Assembly: GCA_050291725.1 (NCBI GenBank)
Contig: JBNKKH010000022.1
Coordinates: 32,023-96,022 of the forward strand
DNA length: 64,000 nucleotides
Direction: 5' to 3'
From: JAAGZL01 sp050291725
GTDB taxonomy: Bacteria; Pseudomonadota; Gammaproteobacteria; Chromatiales; Chromatiaceae
Shown here: piece by piece, positions 53,343 to 62,690 of the stretch
How the letters are laid out: each line of letters begins with the position of its first letter
How positions within the stretch are numbered: the first letter of the stretch is position 1
Translations under genes and position numbers: made by a program
The notes under the pieces: generated by a model
Told to the model about the DNA's origin: nothing
What the model saw: the letters and a program-made list of their open reading frames with translations, nothing else
Database searches by the model: none

Positions 53343-55828
53343 AGCCGTTTTTAGGAGAGGACAGCAGATCTTTACCCGACCTAGCTGATGTGGGTCGGCG
53401 TCTGGCCTTGGTCTTTGGCGCCTTGATCCTTGTACTGATGCTGGCGGTGTTGCTGGTGGGTGGGCTGTACTTGCACGGCGTAATGAAGCACGAAGAAGAT
53501 CGTCTGGCAGCCTTGACGACTCAGGTGTTGGCCAATGCGGTCAGTAGGGTCAGCTTCTCCGGCAAGTACCACGCCCGTCTCATGCTGGAGGAGATCGCGC
53601 AGGCCCAGCCCAGCATTCTCTATCTGCGAGTCGTAGATTCCCGCGGACAGATCTATGCCCATAGTGACCCTGCCCATAACGACAAGATGATTGATCCAGA
53701 TGCACTGGCCGGGGTGCGCTCGGTGCTGATGGGAGATGTTCCACAAGTGGTGAGGCAGGTTGTCGTGGGGGATACGCCGGTCCGTGAAGTAAGTCTTGCC
53801 TATCGCGGGGGCTATGACAACGCCATCATCGGTATCCTCCAGGTAGGCATCTCCGATCTAGATCGGCAGCGCGCGCTTAAATACGGTCTCATCTACATGG
53901 GTCTGCTCGTCGTCGGTTTGCTAGCCCTGGGGATCTACCTTACCCTGAAGATCAGTGCTTATTTCGGTAATCCCGTACGGCAGGTTGCGGTCGCCCTGGA
54001 GCATGAGCGCTCCCTCCTGCGCACATTGATATCTACTATTCCAGATCTGATCTGGATGAAAGATGCCGACGGTACCTATCTCACTTGCAATATAGCCTTC
54101 GAGCGGTTTTTCGGAGCACGCGAAGCTGAAATTATCGGCCGGACCGACTACGACTTTGTCGACAAGGAGTTGGCTGATTTTTTTCGGCAAAAGGACATAG
54201 AAGCGATTGCCGTCCGGAAGCCCAGTGTCAACGAGGAGTGGATAACCTATGCGGACGACGGACACCAGGCCCTACTAGAAACTACCAAAACGCCCATATA
54301 TGCCGCAGACGGTTCGATAATCGGGGTGCTAGGCATTGGTCATGACATTACCGAAAGCCGCAACATCCAGCAGGAACTCACGGAGCATCGTGACCATCTG
54401 GAAGAGGTGGTGCGGATTCGCACCGCAGAGCTCACCGAAGCAATGCATGCTGCCGAGTCCGCGAATCGTGCCAAGAGTGTGTTCCTGGCCAATATGAGCC
54501 ACGAGTTGCGCACGCCGCTCAATGCCATCCTAGGCTTCTCCCAGCTCATGGGGCAGGACGCCGAGTTGCCTGGGGACAAGCGCGCCAATTTGGGTATTAT
54601 CAACAGGAGCGGTAAGCATCTTCTTTCGCTCATCAACGATGTGCTCGAGATTTCAAAAATAGAGGCCGGACGCCTGCAAGTACAGGAAAGCGTAATTGCT
54701 TTGCCAGGCATGTTGAACGGTCTTGTAGATTCCCTCAGCATACGTGCCCACGATAATGGCACCACGCTGAAGATGGAAGTTGCCACAGACTTGCCAAAGT
54801 ACATCAAGAGCGATGCTGCCAAGCTGCGGCAGATCTTGCTCAATCTGCTTTCCAATGCAGTTAAGTTCACCAAGGGCGGAGAAGTGACCATTGTGGCCCG
54901 CATCGTTGAGCGAAAGGCCCCAGGCGTAACTATTGAGTTCGTGGTCCGTGATACCGGTATCGGCATAGATGCTGCCGATCTCAAGCAGATATTCTCCAGC
55001 TTCTACCAGACCGAAGATGGTATTCGTCAGGGCGAAGGCACTGGTCTGGGCCTAGCGATCAGCCGCCAGTATGCTCAGCTACTTGGAGGTAAAATCACGA
55101 CCGAAAGTACCCGAGGCAAGGGCTCAACGTTCTGTCTTAGACTCCCGGTACAGATTGCCTCTGCCGCCCCTACACAGCTGTCGATTGGACGGGTCACAGG
55201 TTTATGCCCAGGACAGCCTGAGCGCCGCATTCTTGTCGTCGAGGACGATCCAGCAAGTCGTGAACTGCTGCAGGCATGGCTTAAACAGGTAGGATTTGTG
55301 GTCAAGAGTGCGGTCAATGGAAAGGAGGCAGTTGAGATATTTCAGTCTTGGCAGCCGCATTTTATCTGGATGGACATGCGTATGCCGGTAATGGACGGCT
55401 ATGCCGCCACCCGGGCGATTCGCGCACTACCAGAGGGAAAGACGCTTCCTATCATCGCTTTCACTGCCTCGGTCTTTGATGAAGACCGTCAGATCATTTT
55501 ATCGGCCGGCTGTAATGATATTATGACCAAGCCTCTGGAGGAAGAACGGCTTTTCGGGTTGTTAGGAAAATATCTGGACGTTAAGTTCGAATACGCTGAA
55601 GACCAGGAGGAGCCTTCACCTCCCTCCCCAGTAGATCTTGCTATCCTGTCGAAAGATATGCGAATGCGGCTGCTCACAGCAGTGGAACAGCTTGATTCTG
55701 ATGCAGCTAGCACTCTCGTGAAAGAGATGCAGCCAGAGTTTCCTGCAGCAGCGGAGTATCTTCAGAATCTCATCAACTCTTTTCGGTTCGATGTGATCAT
55801 AGAAGGGCTTAAAGAGGTGAAAGAGTAA
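53339..55828 (+). CDS. Hybrid sensor histidine kinase
   Basis: This 829-residue kinase has two membrane helices (about 20-45 and 180-205) around a periplasmic domain of about 130 residues. A PAS domain (about 225-345), a HisKA domain with H388 (MSHELRTPLN), HATPase (with DTGIGI and GEGTGLGLAI) and a receiver domain with D679 (WMDMRMPVMDGY) follow. A short helical end without a clear Hpt histidine finishes the protein. It overlaps the binding-protein gene and probably receives its signal. No response-regulator gene follows. Confidence 0.93.
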   Translation: MKPFLGEDSRSLPDLADVGRRLALVFGALILVLMLAVLLVGGLYLHGVMKHEEDRLAALTTQVLANAVSRVSFSGKYHARLMLEEIAQAQPSILYLRVVDSRGQIYAHSDPAHNDKMIDPDALAGVRSVLMGDVPQVVRQVVVGDTPVREVSLAYRGGYDNAIIGILQVGISDLDRQRALKYGLIYMGLLVVGLLALGIYLTLKISAYFGNPVRQVAVALEHERSLLRTLISTIPDLIWMKDADGTYLTCNIAFERFFGAREAEIIGRTDYDFVDKELADFFRQKDIEAIAVRKPSVNEEWITYADDGHQALLETTKTPIYAADGSIIGVLGIGHDITESRNIQQELTEHRDHLEEVVRIRTAELTEAMHAAESANRAKSVFLANMSHELRTPLNAILGFSQLMGQDAELPGDKRANLGIINRSGKHLLSLINDVLEISKIEAGRLQVQESVIALPGMLNGLVDSLSIRAHDNGTTLKMEVATDLPKYIKSDAAKLRQILLNLLSNAVKFTKGGEVTIVARIVERKAPGVTIEFVVRDTGIGIDAADLKQIFSSFYQTEDGIRQGEGTGLGLAISRQYAQLLGGKITTESTRGKGSTFCLRLPVQIASAAPTQLSIGRVTGLCPGQPERRILVVEDDPASRELLQAWLKQVGFVVKSAVNGKEAVEIFQSWQPHFIWMDMRMPVMDGYAATRAIRALPEGKTLPIIAFTASVFDEDRQIILSAGCNDIMTKPLEEERLFGLLGKYLDVKFEYAEDQEEPSPPSPVDLAILSKDMRMRLLTAVEQLDSDAASTLVKEMQPEFPAAAEYLQNLINSFRFDVIIEGLKEVKE

Positions 55829-56195
55829 CAGAGGTTAAATTATAGGAAATCAATCGAGTCTGACGCACTACTGTCCCATAAACTGTGAATCTACTAGCTG
55901 TATGGCTATGACTGTTATGTGTAAAACGATATTCTGCAATCTTTATAGACATAAAAATCCAATATAGAGGTTCCTTCTACCCTCTGGGAAGAAGGGCAGG
56001 ATGAGGGGAGATATAAATCAATAAGTTATTTTTTTAATATACCCTCACCCCAACCCTCTCCCAGAGGGAGAGGGAGCTTATGGGGTAGTCGTGCATCTCC
56101 CAGAGGGAGATGGAGTTTACGGGACAGCAGTGAGTATGACTCAGTTGATATACTGCTATAGCAACACCCTACTTCAGAGCACCCAAGGAGCAGAG
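55829..56195. other. Gene-free region with a cluster of REP-like repeats
   Basis: This 367-bp stretch before the zinc transporter gene holds three related palindromes (55973-56008, 56041-56076, 56094-56113). No gene or clear promoter is seen apart from these. Confidence 0.55.
55973..56113. repeat. Cluster of REP-like palindromes
   Basis: A degenerate plus-strand copy (55973-56008), a good minus-strand copy (56041-56076) of the repeat at 5037-5074, and a short hairpin CATCTCC-CAGAG-GGAGATG lie together. The first two face each other and could form a larger hairpin. Confidence 0.65.
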
Positions 56196-57167
56196 ATGAA
56201 TGATCATATCTTGTTGGCCTACGAGTTAGATGGCCGCGGTGGTGGTACAGCCTTGCCCAAAGAAGATGTTATAGAACATACGAAAGGAGATAAGCTGACT
56301 TGGGTGCATCTGGATGCCAGCCACCCAGAAACCAAGCAGTGGCTGGAAAAGAAGATATCATTTCTTGACCCGTTTATTGCGCAAACACTACTAGCAGATG
56401 AAAACCAACCCCGCATGACCCAGATCGACAATGGTGTACTGCTTATCCTGCGCGGAGTTAATCTCAACGAAAATGCCGATCCTGAGGATATGGTTTCGAT
56501 ACGCATGTGGATAGAGAAACATCGTATTATCAGTGTGCGTAGACGCAAACTAAAAGCGGTGGCAGACATCGCAGACAAGATTAATGTCGGCAAGGGTCCC
56601 AAAGACGCAGGGCAGTTCCTCTGCATGCTCTCTGCGCGGCTATTTGAACGTATGGAGCCGGTACTCGCAGCACTGGATGAGAAGACAGACGAGATTGAAG
56701 AGCATGTGTTGGAGAGTGCGGATGTCTCCCAAAGAGAAGCCATTATTGACGTGCGCATTCAGGCTATCATGTTTCGCCGCTACATGACCCCGCAACGCGA
56801 TGCTATCGGGAAGATGCGTACTGCTGATTTGGAATGGCTAGACGATATACACAGACGTCATTTGCAAGAGATATACAACCATGTTGCACGCTATGTGGAA
56901 GATCTTGATGCCATTAGAGAGCGTGCGCAGATCGTTAAGGATGAGCTGGCAAATATCTTAACGGACAGATTGAATAAGAATATGTATGTGCTATCTGTTA
57001 TTGCGGCTATATTTCTTCCGCTCGGCTTTCTCACCGGACTGCTCGGTATCAATGTTGGGGGTATCCCTGGGGCAGAAAACGCCAATGCCTTCATGATATT
57101 TTGCGGGATACTAACTGTTATTGTGGTGATGCAGGTAATTATATTTAAGAAATTTAAATGGTTCTAA
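56196..57167 (+). CDS. zntB: CorA/ZntB-family divalent-metal transporter
   Basis: This 323-residue protein has a large soluble N-terminal part and two C-terminal membrane helices. The loop motif is GIN (LLGINVGGIPG), close to the GVN-x-GGIPG form typical of ZntB rather than the GMN of CorA. ZntB moves zinc across the inner membrane. The frame is open from 56091 inside a repeat; the ATG at 56196 has an AAGGAG site and gives the E. coli length. Confidence 0.9.
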   Translation: MNDHILLAYELDGRGGGTALPKEDVIEHTKGDKLTWVHLDASHPETKQWLEKKISFLDPFIAQTLLADENQPRMTQIDNGVLLILRGVNLNENADPEDMVSIRMWIEKHRIISVRRRKLKAVADIADKINVGKGPKDAGQFLCMLSARLFERMEPVLAALDEKTDEIEEHVLESADVSQREAIIDVRIQAIMFRRYMTPQRDAIGKMRTADLEWLDDIHRRHLQEIYNHVARYVEDLDAIRERAQIVKDELANILTDRLNKNMYVLSVIAAIFLPLGFLTGLLGINVGGIPGAENANAFMIFCGILTVIVVMQVIIFKKFKWF

Positions 57168-57228
57168 CACTAGAGAGATATATGAGCGAATAAACTGGGG
57201 GAGGTTCAGTTAGGAATCGTTCATGAAT

Positions 57229-57561
57229 TCACTCTATAAACTTTCTAATTACACTGTGTTTTTGTTTAATATCAGCGATAAAGTTATCGTAATGTTTCAT
57301 TCGTATTATTGAGCTGATAATCAGGTAAGCACCTAAAACAATTAAAAAAAGATTAAGCACTCCCAATGGGATCATAAAATGTAACACTTCGAGGACATTG
57401 TAATATTTAGAAGTAGCTATTAGAAAACTGACAACCGATAGCGGTAAAACCAAAACCGCAATACCAGTCCGCATAACAGATAAAGATGTGCGTTTCTCAG
57501 CTAAGATTAGTTGAACTTCATTGATTGCTATTGAATCAGTATTGTTGGTGTCGTCACTCAA
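57229..57561 (-). CDS. DUF202-like small membrane protein
   Basis: This 110-residue protein has the family motif LAEKRTSLSVMRTGIA followed by two membrane helices (about 30-50 and 62-85). Proteins of this type are inner-membrane proteins of unknown function. It is convergent with zntB. Confidence 0.75.
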   Translation of the reverse strand: MSDDTNNTDSIAINEVQLILAEKRTSLSVMRTGIAVLVLPLSVVSFLIATSKYYNVLEVLHFMIPLGVLNLFLIVLGAYLIISSIIRMKHYDNFIADIKQKHSVIRKFIE

Positions 57562-57823
57562 TTTTTATCCTTTTTCGCTATGCACCTTGTTTTAATCCTA
57601 ACAGAAAATAAAGATAAGACATCCACTATTCATTGCTTCCGCTGGAACGTGATCTGCGCTCAAGATTTTGCTTTATTAAATACCGCTATTTAATAAACAG
57701 GGATAGCCGCCGCCCAGTGGATGCCTGCTTGTAGTTGTAGTATATAAAATACTAAATATTGGGTGTCCCGTTTTTTACTACAAGTTTGGGGTGGGTGTCT
57801 GGACAAATCTACTCAACGTTCGG

Positions 57824-57886
57824 AAAACCAGGGCCAGAGAGCAATACTCTCTAATATTAGAAATGATTGCTCTCTGGCCTGGTTTT
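57824..57886. repeat. Repeated long hairpin, copy 2
   Basis: AAAACCA...GCCAGAGAGCAAT (57824-57845) pairs with 57866-57886 with one bulged G; the loop core CTAATATTAGAAAT matches copy 1 at 40204-40274. Here no gene ends just upstream, so a plain terminator role is unlikely. Confidence 0.7.
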
Positions 57887-57915
57887 TCAAAGCCGATTTA
57901 AAAACTTCCTATGGT

Positions 57916-57985
57916 AATTGGGGCAGTGTGAAAATTTCTTAACGGCTGAAATATTTTGCTGCGTATTTTTACACTGATCCCAATT
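57916..57985. repeat. Imperfect inverted repeat (MITE-like)
   Basis: AATTGGGGCAGTGTGAAAA (57916-57934) and the reverse complement of 57966-57985 agree at nearly all positions around a 31-base spacer. Terminal inverted repeats of this kind suggest a small non-autonomous element. Confidence 0.5.
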
Positions 57986-58214
57986 CTCCCTTATTCTAAC
58001 ATTGTCAGTGTCAGCTCTACCTAAATCACCACATATATGATAACCTTCATAAAAATACGGAATATCCTCTTGATGGGATGCGTAAAGCTTTGTATCCGAT
58101 ATCTGCCTAGTTGGATATTCCCTGTAAATAGCAAAACAATTTATCCACCGGTTAGGGAGTTAAGACTGCCCACTACCTAGCTTACATGAATCACAGGGCA
58201 TAGAGGCTTGATCA

Positions 58215-58742
58215 ATGAAAACAGTAACCATTAGCACGCTATTCATTTTATTGTTGTCCTTTGCGAATGCTGATGCTGCGATCGTAAATATTAATTCGAA
58301 AACCAATGGAACAAATAACCCAATCATACTTACTCTGTCTGCTGGTATTTATGATGTTACTCCTATCGGTATAGCTGATGGAGGTGATTATAATGCCTGG
58401 AATGCTTGGGGAAATACTTCTGGTTGTGACGGGGATGGCGCAAACTGCTCAACGGGATGGCTCAATACATACTCCATAAATTCAGACCAATTTGCTGAAA
58501 TTACTCTTTCTGATGGAGTTAGGTATGCCGATTCAACATTGGCGTTGGCTAATGCGCTTAAGACATCATTTACACTTACTGCTGAAACGTCTGTTAGTTT
58601 CTATATCCGAGATAGCGTCTATACAGATAATATTGGTGGGATATCATTAGAGGTAACATCAGTTCCAGTTCCAGCAGCAATATGGCTATTTGGGTCTGGT
58701 CTTCTTGGTCTAATCGGATATACCAAACGAAAAGCAGCATAA
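58215..58742 (+). CDS. Secreted VPxPA-type PEP-CTERM protein
   Basis: This 175-residue protein has a signal peptide (about 1-22), a body with the pattern LSAGIYDVTPIGIADGGDYNAWNAW that is common in PEP-CTERM proteins, and the sorting end VPVPAAIWLFGSGLLGLIG followed by KRK. Surface sorting by an exosortase elsewhere is expected. A terminator follows 24 bp after the stop. Confidence 0.87.
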   Translation: MKTVTISTLFILLLSFANADAAIVNINSKTNGTNNPIILTLSAGIYDVTPIGIADGGDYNAWNAWGNTSGCDGDGANCSTGWLNTYSINSDQFAEITLSDGVRYADSTLALANALKTSFTLTAETSVSFYIRDSVYTDNIGGISLEVTSVPVPAAIWLFGSGLLGLIGYTKRKAA

Positions 58743-58758
58743 AACGGAATAGCAATCA

Positions 58759-58799
58759 CAATAGACCCCGCTACGGTTTTCCCTGGCGGGGTTTATTGT
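58759..58799 (+). terminator. Strong Rho-independent terminator
   Basis: ACCCCGC pairs with GCGGGGT (58766-58772 and 58787-58793), and the flanks CACAATA/TATTGTG extend the stem. T-rich DNA is part of the right arm. Confidence 0.8.
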
Positions 58800-59025
58800 G
58801 TGCTTAGAAAAATCAATGGGGTCATACTTAAGCTTAACGCTGCCTAGAAGGTGGCGTTTTGTGTGTGTGGTTTCAATGCAGCCAGAAGCTGGCTTTTTCA
58901 ATCAATGTACTTGCTCAATCAGATACAGGTGTCTATTGTGTATCTGTGGAACTTAGTGCGATGTCATATCGTATCGTGTCATGGAATCCACCTTACTTAA
59001 ACAAACCGCAATCAAGGAGAGATAT

Positions 59026-59901
59026 ATGGGCACATTAAAAGTAATGGCATATCGAACCACGTTGTTCGCTAAATTGGCGGATCACACCTACGTGGAGTGT
59101 GGTACTGGTCGCAAGGGCTGGAGCTGCTGGGGAGGGAAGAAGGGCGGTCGAAAATTACGCCAGGGTACCGGCAGCACCAAGCGTGCCGATTCTATCGCAG
59201 CAAAGGATGAGAAGGCTGGCATTAAGTGCTACTTGGTTAACGGTGTTTGTCACCAGGCAGCTAACCGCATCCTGCTTCCGGCAGGGATCACCGTACGCGG
59301 GGCACGCGGCTATAGTATTTCAGAATCTTTGTTCGGTACATATGGTCGGGTGGGGATTTGGCCATGTAAATCCCCTTTTAACAAATATCCCAGTGTGACT
59401 GGAGATCTTAGGGCGTGCACAGAGGCCAAGCGCACAAAGTATAGCGCCAAGGTGCTTGAGACACTTTCGCTGGGTGCGGATGACAAACTCGACTGGCAAT
59501 ATATCAAGGGTGTCATGAGTATATACAATGAGGCGAATACGATGATCAAAGCCAAAAGCGTAACAGCTGCGCAGGCCAAGTCATTTCACCTTAAACTTTT
59601 TATGCATATGGCTGAATTTAACTTAGGTTCGATGCTTGATAAAACGCTAGCTAAGCGTCTAAAGCAGGTGCGTGGAGAAACGGAGAAGTCACAGTTGAAG
59701 ATGGAGGGTCCATTTGCTGCAGCTGAGGCAGATGCGGACGAATTCGTAGCGGAATTTAACCGGCTTACTCTTAAATTTCAGGATGAGATGGCTAATGCTA
59801 TGACGCCGGAGCAATATTATACCCTGTTTGATCTTAAGCCGTCGGAGCGAGTCATATTGGCTGATCCAAACATCGTTTCTAAAGTGTACAAGGGAAAGTA
59901 G
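59026..59901 (+). CDS. Uncharacterised Cys/His-rich conserved protein
   Basis: This 291-residue protein has no domain I can name. The first 100 residues look highly conserved and rich in invariant-type residues: H20 and C25 in HTYVECG, C34 in WSCWGG, GTGSTKRAD, C68, and C75-H76 in GVCHQAANR. The His plus Cys-His pattern could be a cysteine peptidase-like or metal site, which is speculation. The second half is helical. It has no signal peptide or membrane segment. The ATG at 59026 has an AAGGAGAG site; the frame extends upstream to 58981. A small gene follows after 17 bp. Confidence 0.7.
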   Translation: MGTLKVMAYRTTLFAKLADHTYVECGTGRKGWSCWGGKKGGRKLRQGTGSTKRADSIAAKDEKAGIKCYLVNGVCHQAANRILLPAGITVRGARGYSISESLFGTYGRVGIWPCKSPFNKYPSVTGDLRACTEAKRTKYSAKVLETLSLGADDKLDWQYIKGVMSIYNEANTMIKAKSVTAAQAKSFHLKLFMHMAEFNLGSMLDKTLAKRLKQVRGETEKSQLKMEGPFAAAEADADEFVAEFNRLTLKFQDEMANAMTPEQYYTLFDLKPSERVILADPNIVSKVYKGK

Positions 59902-59918
59902 GGTAGAACGGGGTAAGT

Positions 59919-60344
59919 ATGGCGAGGCATGGTGAACTGGGCTATGGACAACGCATCAGTGATGAGGAGTACGACCGGTCAATTGTTGCGCTGTATAGTG
60001 AGTTGCCGCCTGTTCCCTCAAAGAAGCAGCGGCGCGAGGTTAGACGCCAGGAACTGAATCTTGCCATTGATCATCGCCTGGGGTGCGACTTTCCGCGCTC
60101 CAGGCGTGATGCCCTCTGGGCCGTGCAGCAGAAGGTGGAGCGGCGGCGTATCAGATTGATGTTCAAATATCTGTTGCGGCGCTTTTTTACAAAAAGTTTT
60201 AGTAAAGACGCACAGGGACTCGCCGGTTATCTAGTTGAGGCCTACGGGACCGTGCTAAATCAAACCGAACTTGAATATTTTTTCGGTGAAGAAGAGGTTC
60301 GCAGCCCAGCTTTGCCAATTGATGCTGAACAGTTGAAAAAATAG
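59919..60344 (+). CDS. Uncharacterised basic protein, partner of the upstream gene
   Basis: This 141-residue protein is rich in Arg and Lys, with a helical N-terminal region (KKQRREVRRQELNLAIDHRLG, about 36-56). It ends in a segment like ALPIDAEQLKK. No family is recognised. It follows the Cys/His-rich protein by 17 bp and is probably co-transcribed with it. Confidence 0.65.
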   Translation: MARHGELGYGQRISDEEYDRSIVALYSELPPVPSKKQRREVRRQELNLAIDHRLGCDFPRSRRDALWAVQQKVERRRIRLMFKYLLRRFFTKSFSKDAQGLAGYLVEAYGTVLNQTELEYFFGEEEVRSPALPIDAEQLKK

Positions 60345-60687
60345 GCTCACAAAGATGAATAGAGTAGGGGCAGGCTACTATATTAGCAAATCCCTAAGGA
60401 CCGCTTTGGTCGCCCTGCGATTATAAAAGCAACATGATTAGATTAATAAAAGATAAAAAGGGACGCATCTATTTTGGGAGATTAGCTTTAAGCTAATGTA
60501 TCCTTCGGGCCAAAGGGGACGGTGTTGCAGTGTTTTATCGGTGTTATCTAGTCTAATTTTTTGTAGAAAGTAGGGTATGAATATAAGACAGGATATGTTC
60601 TCACAAATAGATTCATTTTTTTGCCGGAATAGTTCGCTGCGCTCACTCTCCTGTGAGCCCGTACGTTAGAACAAGAAGGATTCGAAG
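60345..60687. other. Gene-free interval
   Basis: About 340 bp with no credible gene. A short AT-rich hairpin (TTAGCTTTAAGCTAA, around 60483) is visible; nothing else stands out. Confidence 0.4.
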
Positions 60688-61143
60688 TTGAATATTCGCT
60701 CAGCCACAAATCTGGACAGTGATGGAATAAAGATTGTCGTGTTTGGTGCATTGATGGAGTATGGCTTAAGGCCCGACCCATGCAGCACTGATGAGGATCT
60801 CGATTCCATCGAATCACACTATTCGGAGAATGGTGGCTATTTTGGTGTCGTGGAAGAGGGCGATTGTATAGTGGCCACGATCGGTCTATATCGAGTTGAT
60901 GATGCAACATGTGAATTGAGAAAGATGTACGTGTTACCCGATTATCGAGGCAAGGGCTTAGGGAAATGCTTGATGGAGTTCGCGCTAAAGAAAGCGAAAG
61001 AAATGGGTTTCAAGCGAGTAGTTCTGGAAACGGCGTCGCCGTTGAAAGAAGCTATCGGCTTATACAAACGGTTTGGGTTTCAGAAATTTGAGCCTGAGCA
61101 TATGGCGCCTCGCTGCGATCAAGCAATGGAGCTATACATTTGA
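60688..61143 (+). CDS. GNAT-family N-acetyltransferase
   Basis: This 151-residue protein has the GNAT fold with the acetyl-CoA loop motif VLPDYRGKGLGKCLME and a final ETASPLKEAIGLYKRFGF segment. The substrate is unknown. The start is a TTG at 60688, preceded by AAGAAGGA. A 10-bp perfect hairpin (61156-61165 with 61177-61186) follows the gene. Confidence 0.85.
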   Translation: MNIRSATNLDSDGIKIVVFGALMEYGLRPDPCSTDEDLDSIESHYSENGGYFGVVEEGDCIVATIGLYRVDDATCELRKMYVLPDYRGKGLGKCLMEFALKKAKEMGFKRVVLETASPLKEAIGLYKRFGFQKFEPEHMAPRCDQAMELYI

Positions 61144-61155
61144 AAGCCCTGAAAA

Positions 61156-61186
61156 TATATAACGAGACAACAGGTATCGTTATATA
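61156..61186. terminator. Hairpin after the GNAT gene
   Basis: TATATAACGA (61156-61165) pairs perfectly with TCGTTATATA (61177-61186). There is no T-run after it, so terminator activity is uncertain. Confidence 0.4.
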
Positions 61187-61216
61187 ACTGTTAGACACAC
61201 AAAAATGGAGAGAAAA

Positions 61217-61765
61217 ATGAATAAGATAAGTTCAATGCTGTTAGGAGTATGTTGTCTTCTTTTTGCTACTAATGTATTTGCTGGGTTTAATGAAAAAAGC
61301 TATGAGCTGCCAGGGCATGGCGTGCTATTAATGAATGTGCCAAATACATGGGCAGATCAAATTATACAACCACCTGGAGGCCTTCCACCAACTATTCAGC
61401 TTAGTCAAATATCAGGTGAGGATTTTGTAATATTGGTTACTCCCATATGGAAAACGCCAAACGCACCAGCTAATTATGGATCTGCAGAGGGTATAAAACA
61501 GATGGTTGAAGGAGCTGCTTTGAATGCATCTTCTCAAGCAGTAGAAACTAATATCGTAGTTAAAGAAGTTAATGGTTCGAACGTAGGATTTTATTTTACA
61601 GCAACGGATAAAGCCCCAAAGCCTGGGGAATATGAATTTCTGTGTCAAGGTGTGGTAGGAATAAATGAAATAATGGTTACATTCACTATTCTTACCCACA
61701 GCTCTGATTCACCCGCGATAGAGCAAGCTATGAAAATGGTTAGTAGCTTGCAGCACTCTCGATGA
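61217..61765 (+). CDS. Small secreted protein of unknown function
   Basis: This 182-residue protein has a signal peptide (about 1-22, ending NVFAG) and a single compact domain. It contains GHGVLLMNVPNTWAD near the start and ends EQAMKMVSSLQ. No family is recognised with confidence. The ATG at 61217 has a GGAGAG site. Confidence 0.72.
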   Translation: MNKISSMLLGVCCLLFATNVFAGFNEKSYELPGHGVLLMNVPNTWADQIIQPPGGLPPTIQLSQISGEDFVILVTPIWKTPNAPANYGSAEGIKQMVEGAALNASSQAVETNIVVKEVNGSNVGFYFTATDKAPKPGEYEFLCQGVVGINEIMVTFTILTHSSDSPAIEQAMKMVSSLQHSR

Positions 61766-62019
61766 AGGGGGTGTAATATACATAAAAAATCAAGAGGGCA
61801 GAGCGCTTTTATTGCTGTTCTATCCAGCCACGTTGTGACTGGATAGAGTCACGATTTGGTCACGGTTAACAAATCAGTGGTTAAAAACTGTTCGCGACAG
61901 GTTAGTGACCAGGGCGGACATTATCTCAAGGGTAACTTGCTAAAATAAATGCTTCTCCTTTTCCTCAGGGATAGACTTCAGTATTGGACTGAGATGAGCA
62001 TAACGCGTGAGAGAGTTCC

Positions 62020-62595
62020 ATGAAGCTTGTTTTAAATACAGCATCTATTTTGATGATTACTATCCTGCCTGTCATTACAGGCTACTCGGCACCAAAGGCG
62101 CCAGAAACAGTCCATAGCACTCTTTGCGAGCCAATAGGCCTCAGTGGTAAGCAGCTTGACCTCTGTGTTGAGAATCGCGCTGGAACTCCTGAATATTCTC
62201 AATCGAGTGTTTATTACCTAAAAACCGCTACTGATACACATCCTCTAGCTCTTAGCGGTCTATCAACCTACAGCCTGCTGGTATCACCAGATCGAAACTA
62301 TGTTGTCATAGAAGAAAATGCCGGGGAGGGTCACATTATATTCTCCATCGCCAATCTTGATGATATTCGCGCAAAGAAGGATAAACCTGCGATCTGTAGA
62401 GGTTGGGACGACTTGGTCGGTTATGATGAACTGGAGTGGCGAGGGGAGCAGCTCTACTTCAGCGCAACTCAAAACCTGCTGGCTAACATCTCACCTGCAA
62501 CCAAAGATGAGACCATCTACCATTACCGTCTCACTCCAGCTGATAACTGTCGTCTTGAGCTTGTGACAGCCAATGATGCTGATTCCAAGTTGTAA
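62020..62595 (+). CDS. Small secreted protein of unknown function
   Basis: This 191-residue protein has a signal peptide (about 1-24) and then a soluble domain with four cysteines (C37, C49 and two near 126 and 178) that could form disulfides. No family is recognised. Part of its end overlaps the frame at 62573, which I judge spurious. Confidence 0.65.
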   Translation: MKLVLNTASILMITILPVITGYSAPKAPETVHSTLCEPIGLSGKQLDLCVENRAGTPEYSQSSVYYLKTATDTHPLALSGLSTYSLLVSPDRNYVVIEENAGEGHIIFSIANLDDIRAKKDKPAICRGWDDLVGYDELEWRGEQLYFSATQNLLANISPATKDETIYHYRLTPADNCRLELVTANDADSKL

Positions 62596-62609
62596 ACTAG
62601 AAACTACGA

Positions 62610-62690
62610 AGACACCCACCCATAAATCTTTGGGTGGTAAAGCCAGTTTGATAAAACCACCAAGTATTGGCAAGTTTGGGGCGGGTGTCT
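62610..62690. repeat. Inverted repeat with arms AGACACCCACCC / GGGCGGGTGTCT
   Basis: The outer arms (62610-62621 and 62679-62690) differ by one base; inner segments around CTTTGGGTGGT and ACCACCAAG can also pair. One end, CAAGTTTGGGGYGGGTGTCT, recurs at 57781-57800. Confidence 0.6.

Larger units (their letters stand above)
57562..58214. other. Repeat-rich, gene-free interval
   Basis: About 650 bp with no credible gene but four inverted or repeated elements: CTTGTAGT/ACTACAAG (57728-57783), the motif CAAGTTTGGGGTGGGTGTCT (57781-57800), the long hairpin at 57824-57886, and an imperfect inverted repeat at 57916-57985. Confidence 0.6.

Noticed and set aside
61156..61196. Possible integron attC site after the GNAT gene
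   Set aside because: A GTTAGAC core is present, but the matching RYYYAAC core and the paired inner boxes are missing; only a simple hairpin is seen.
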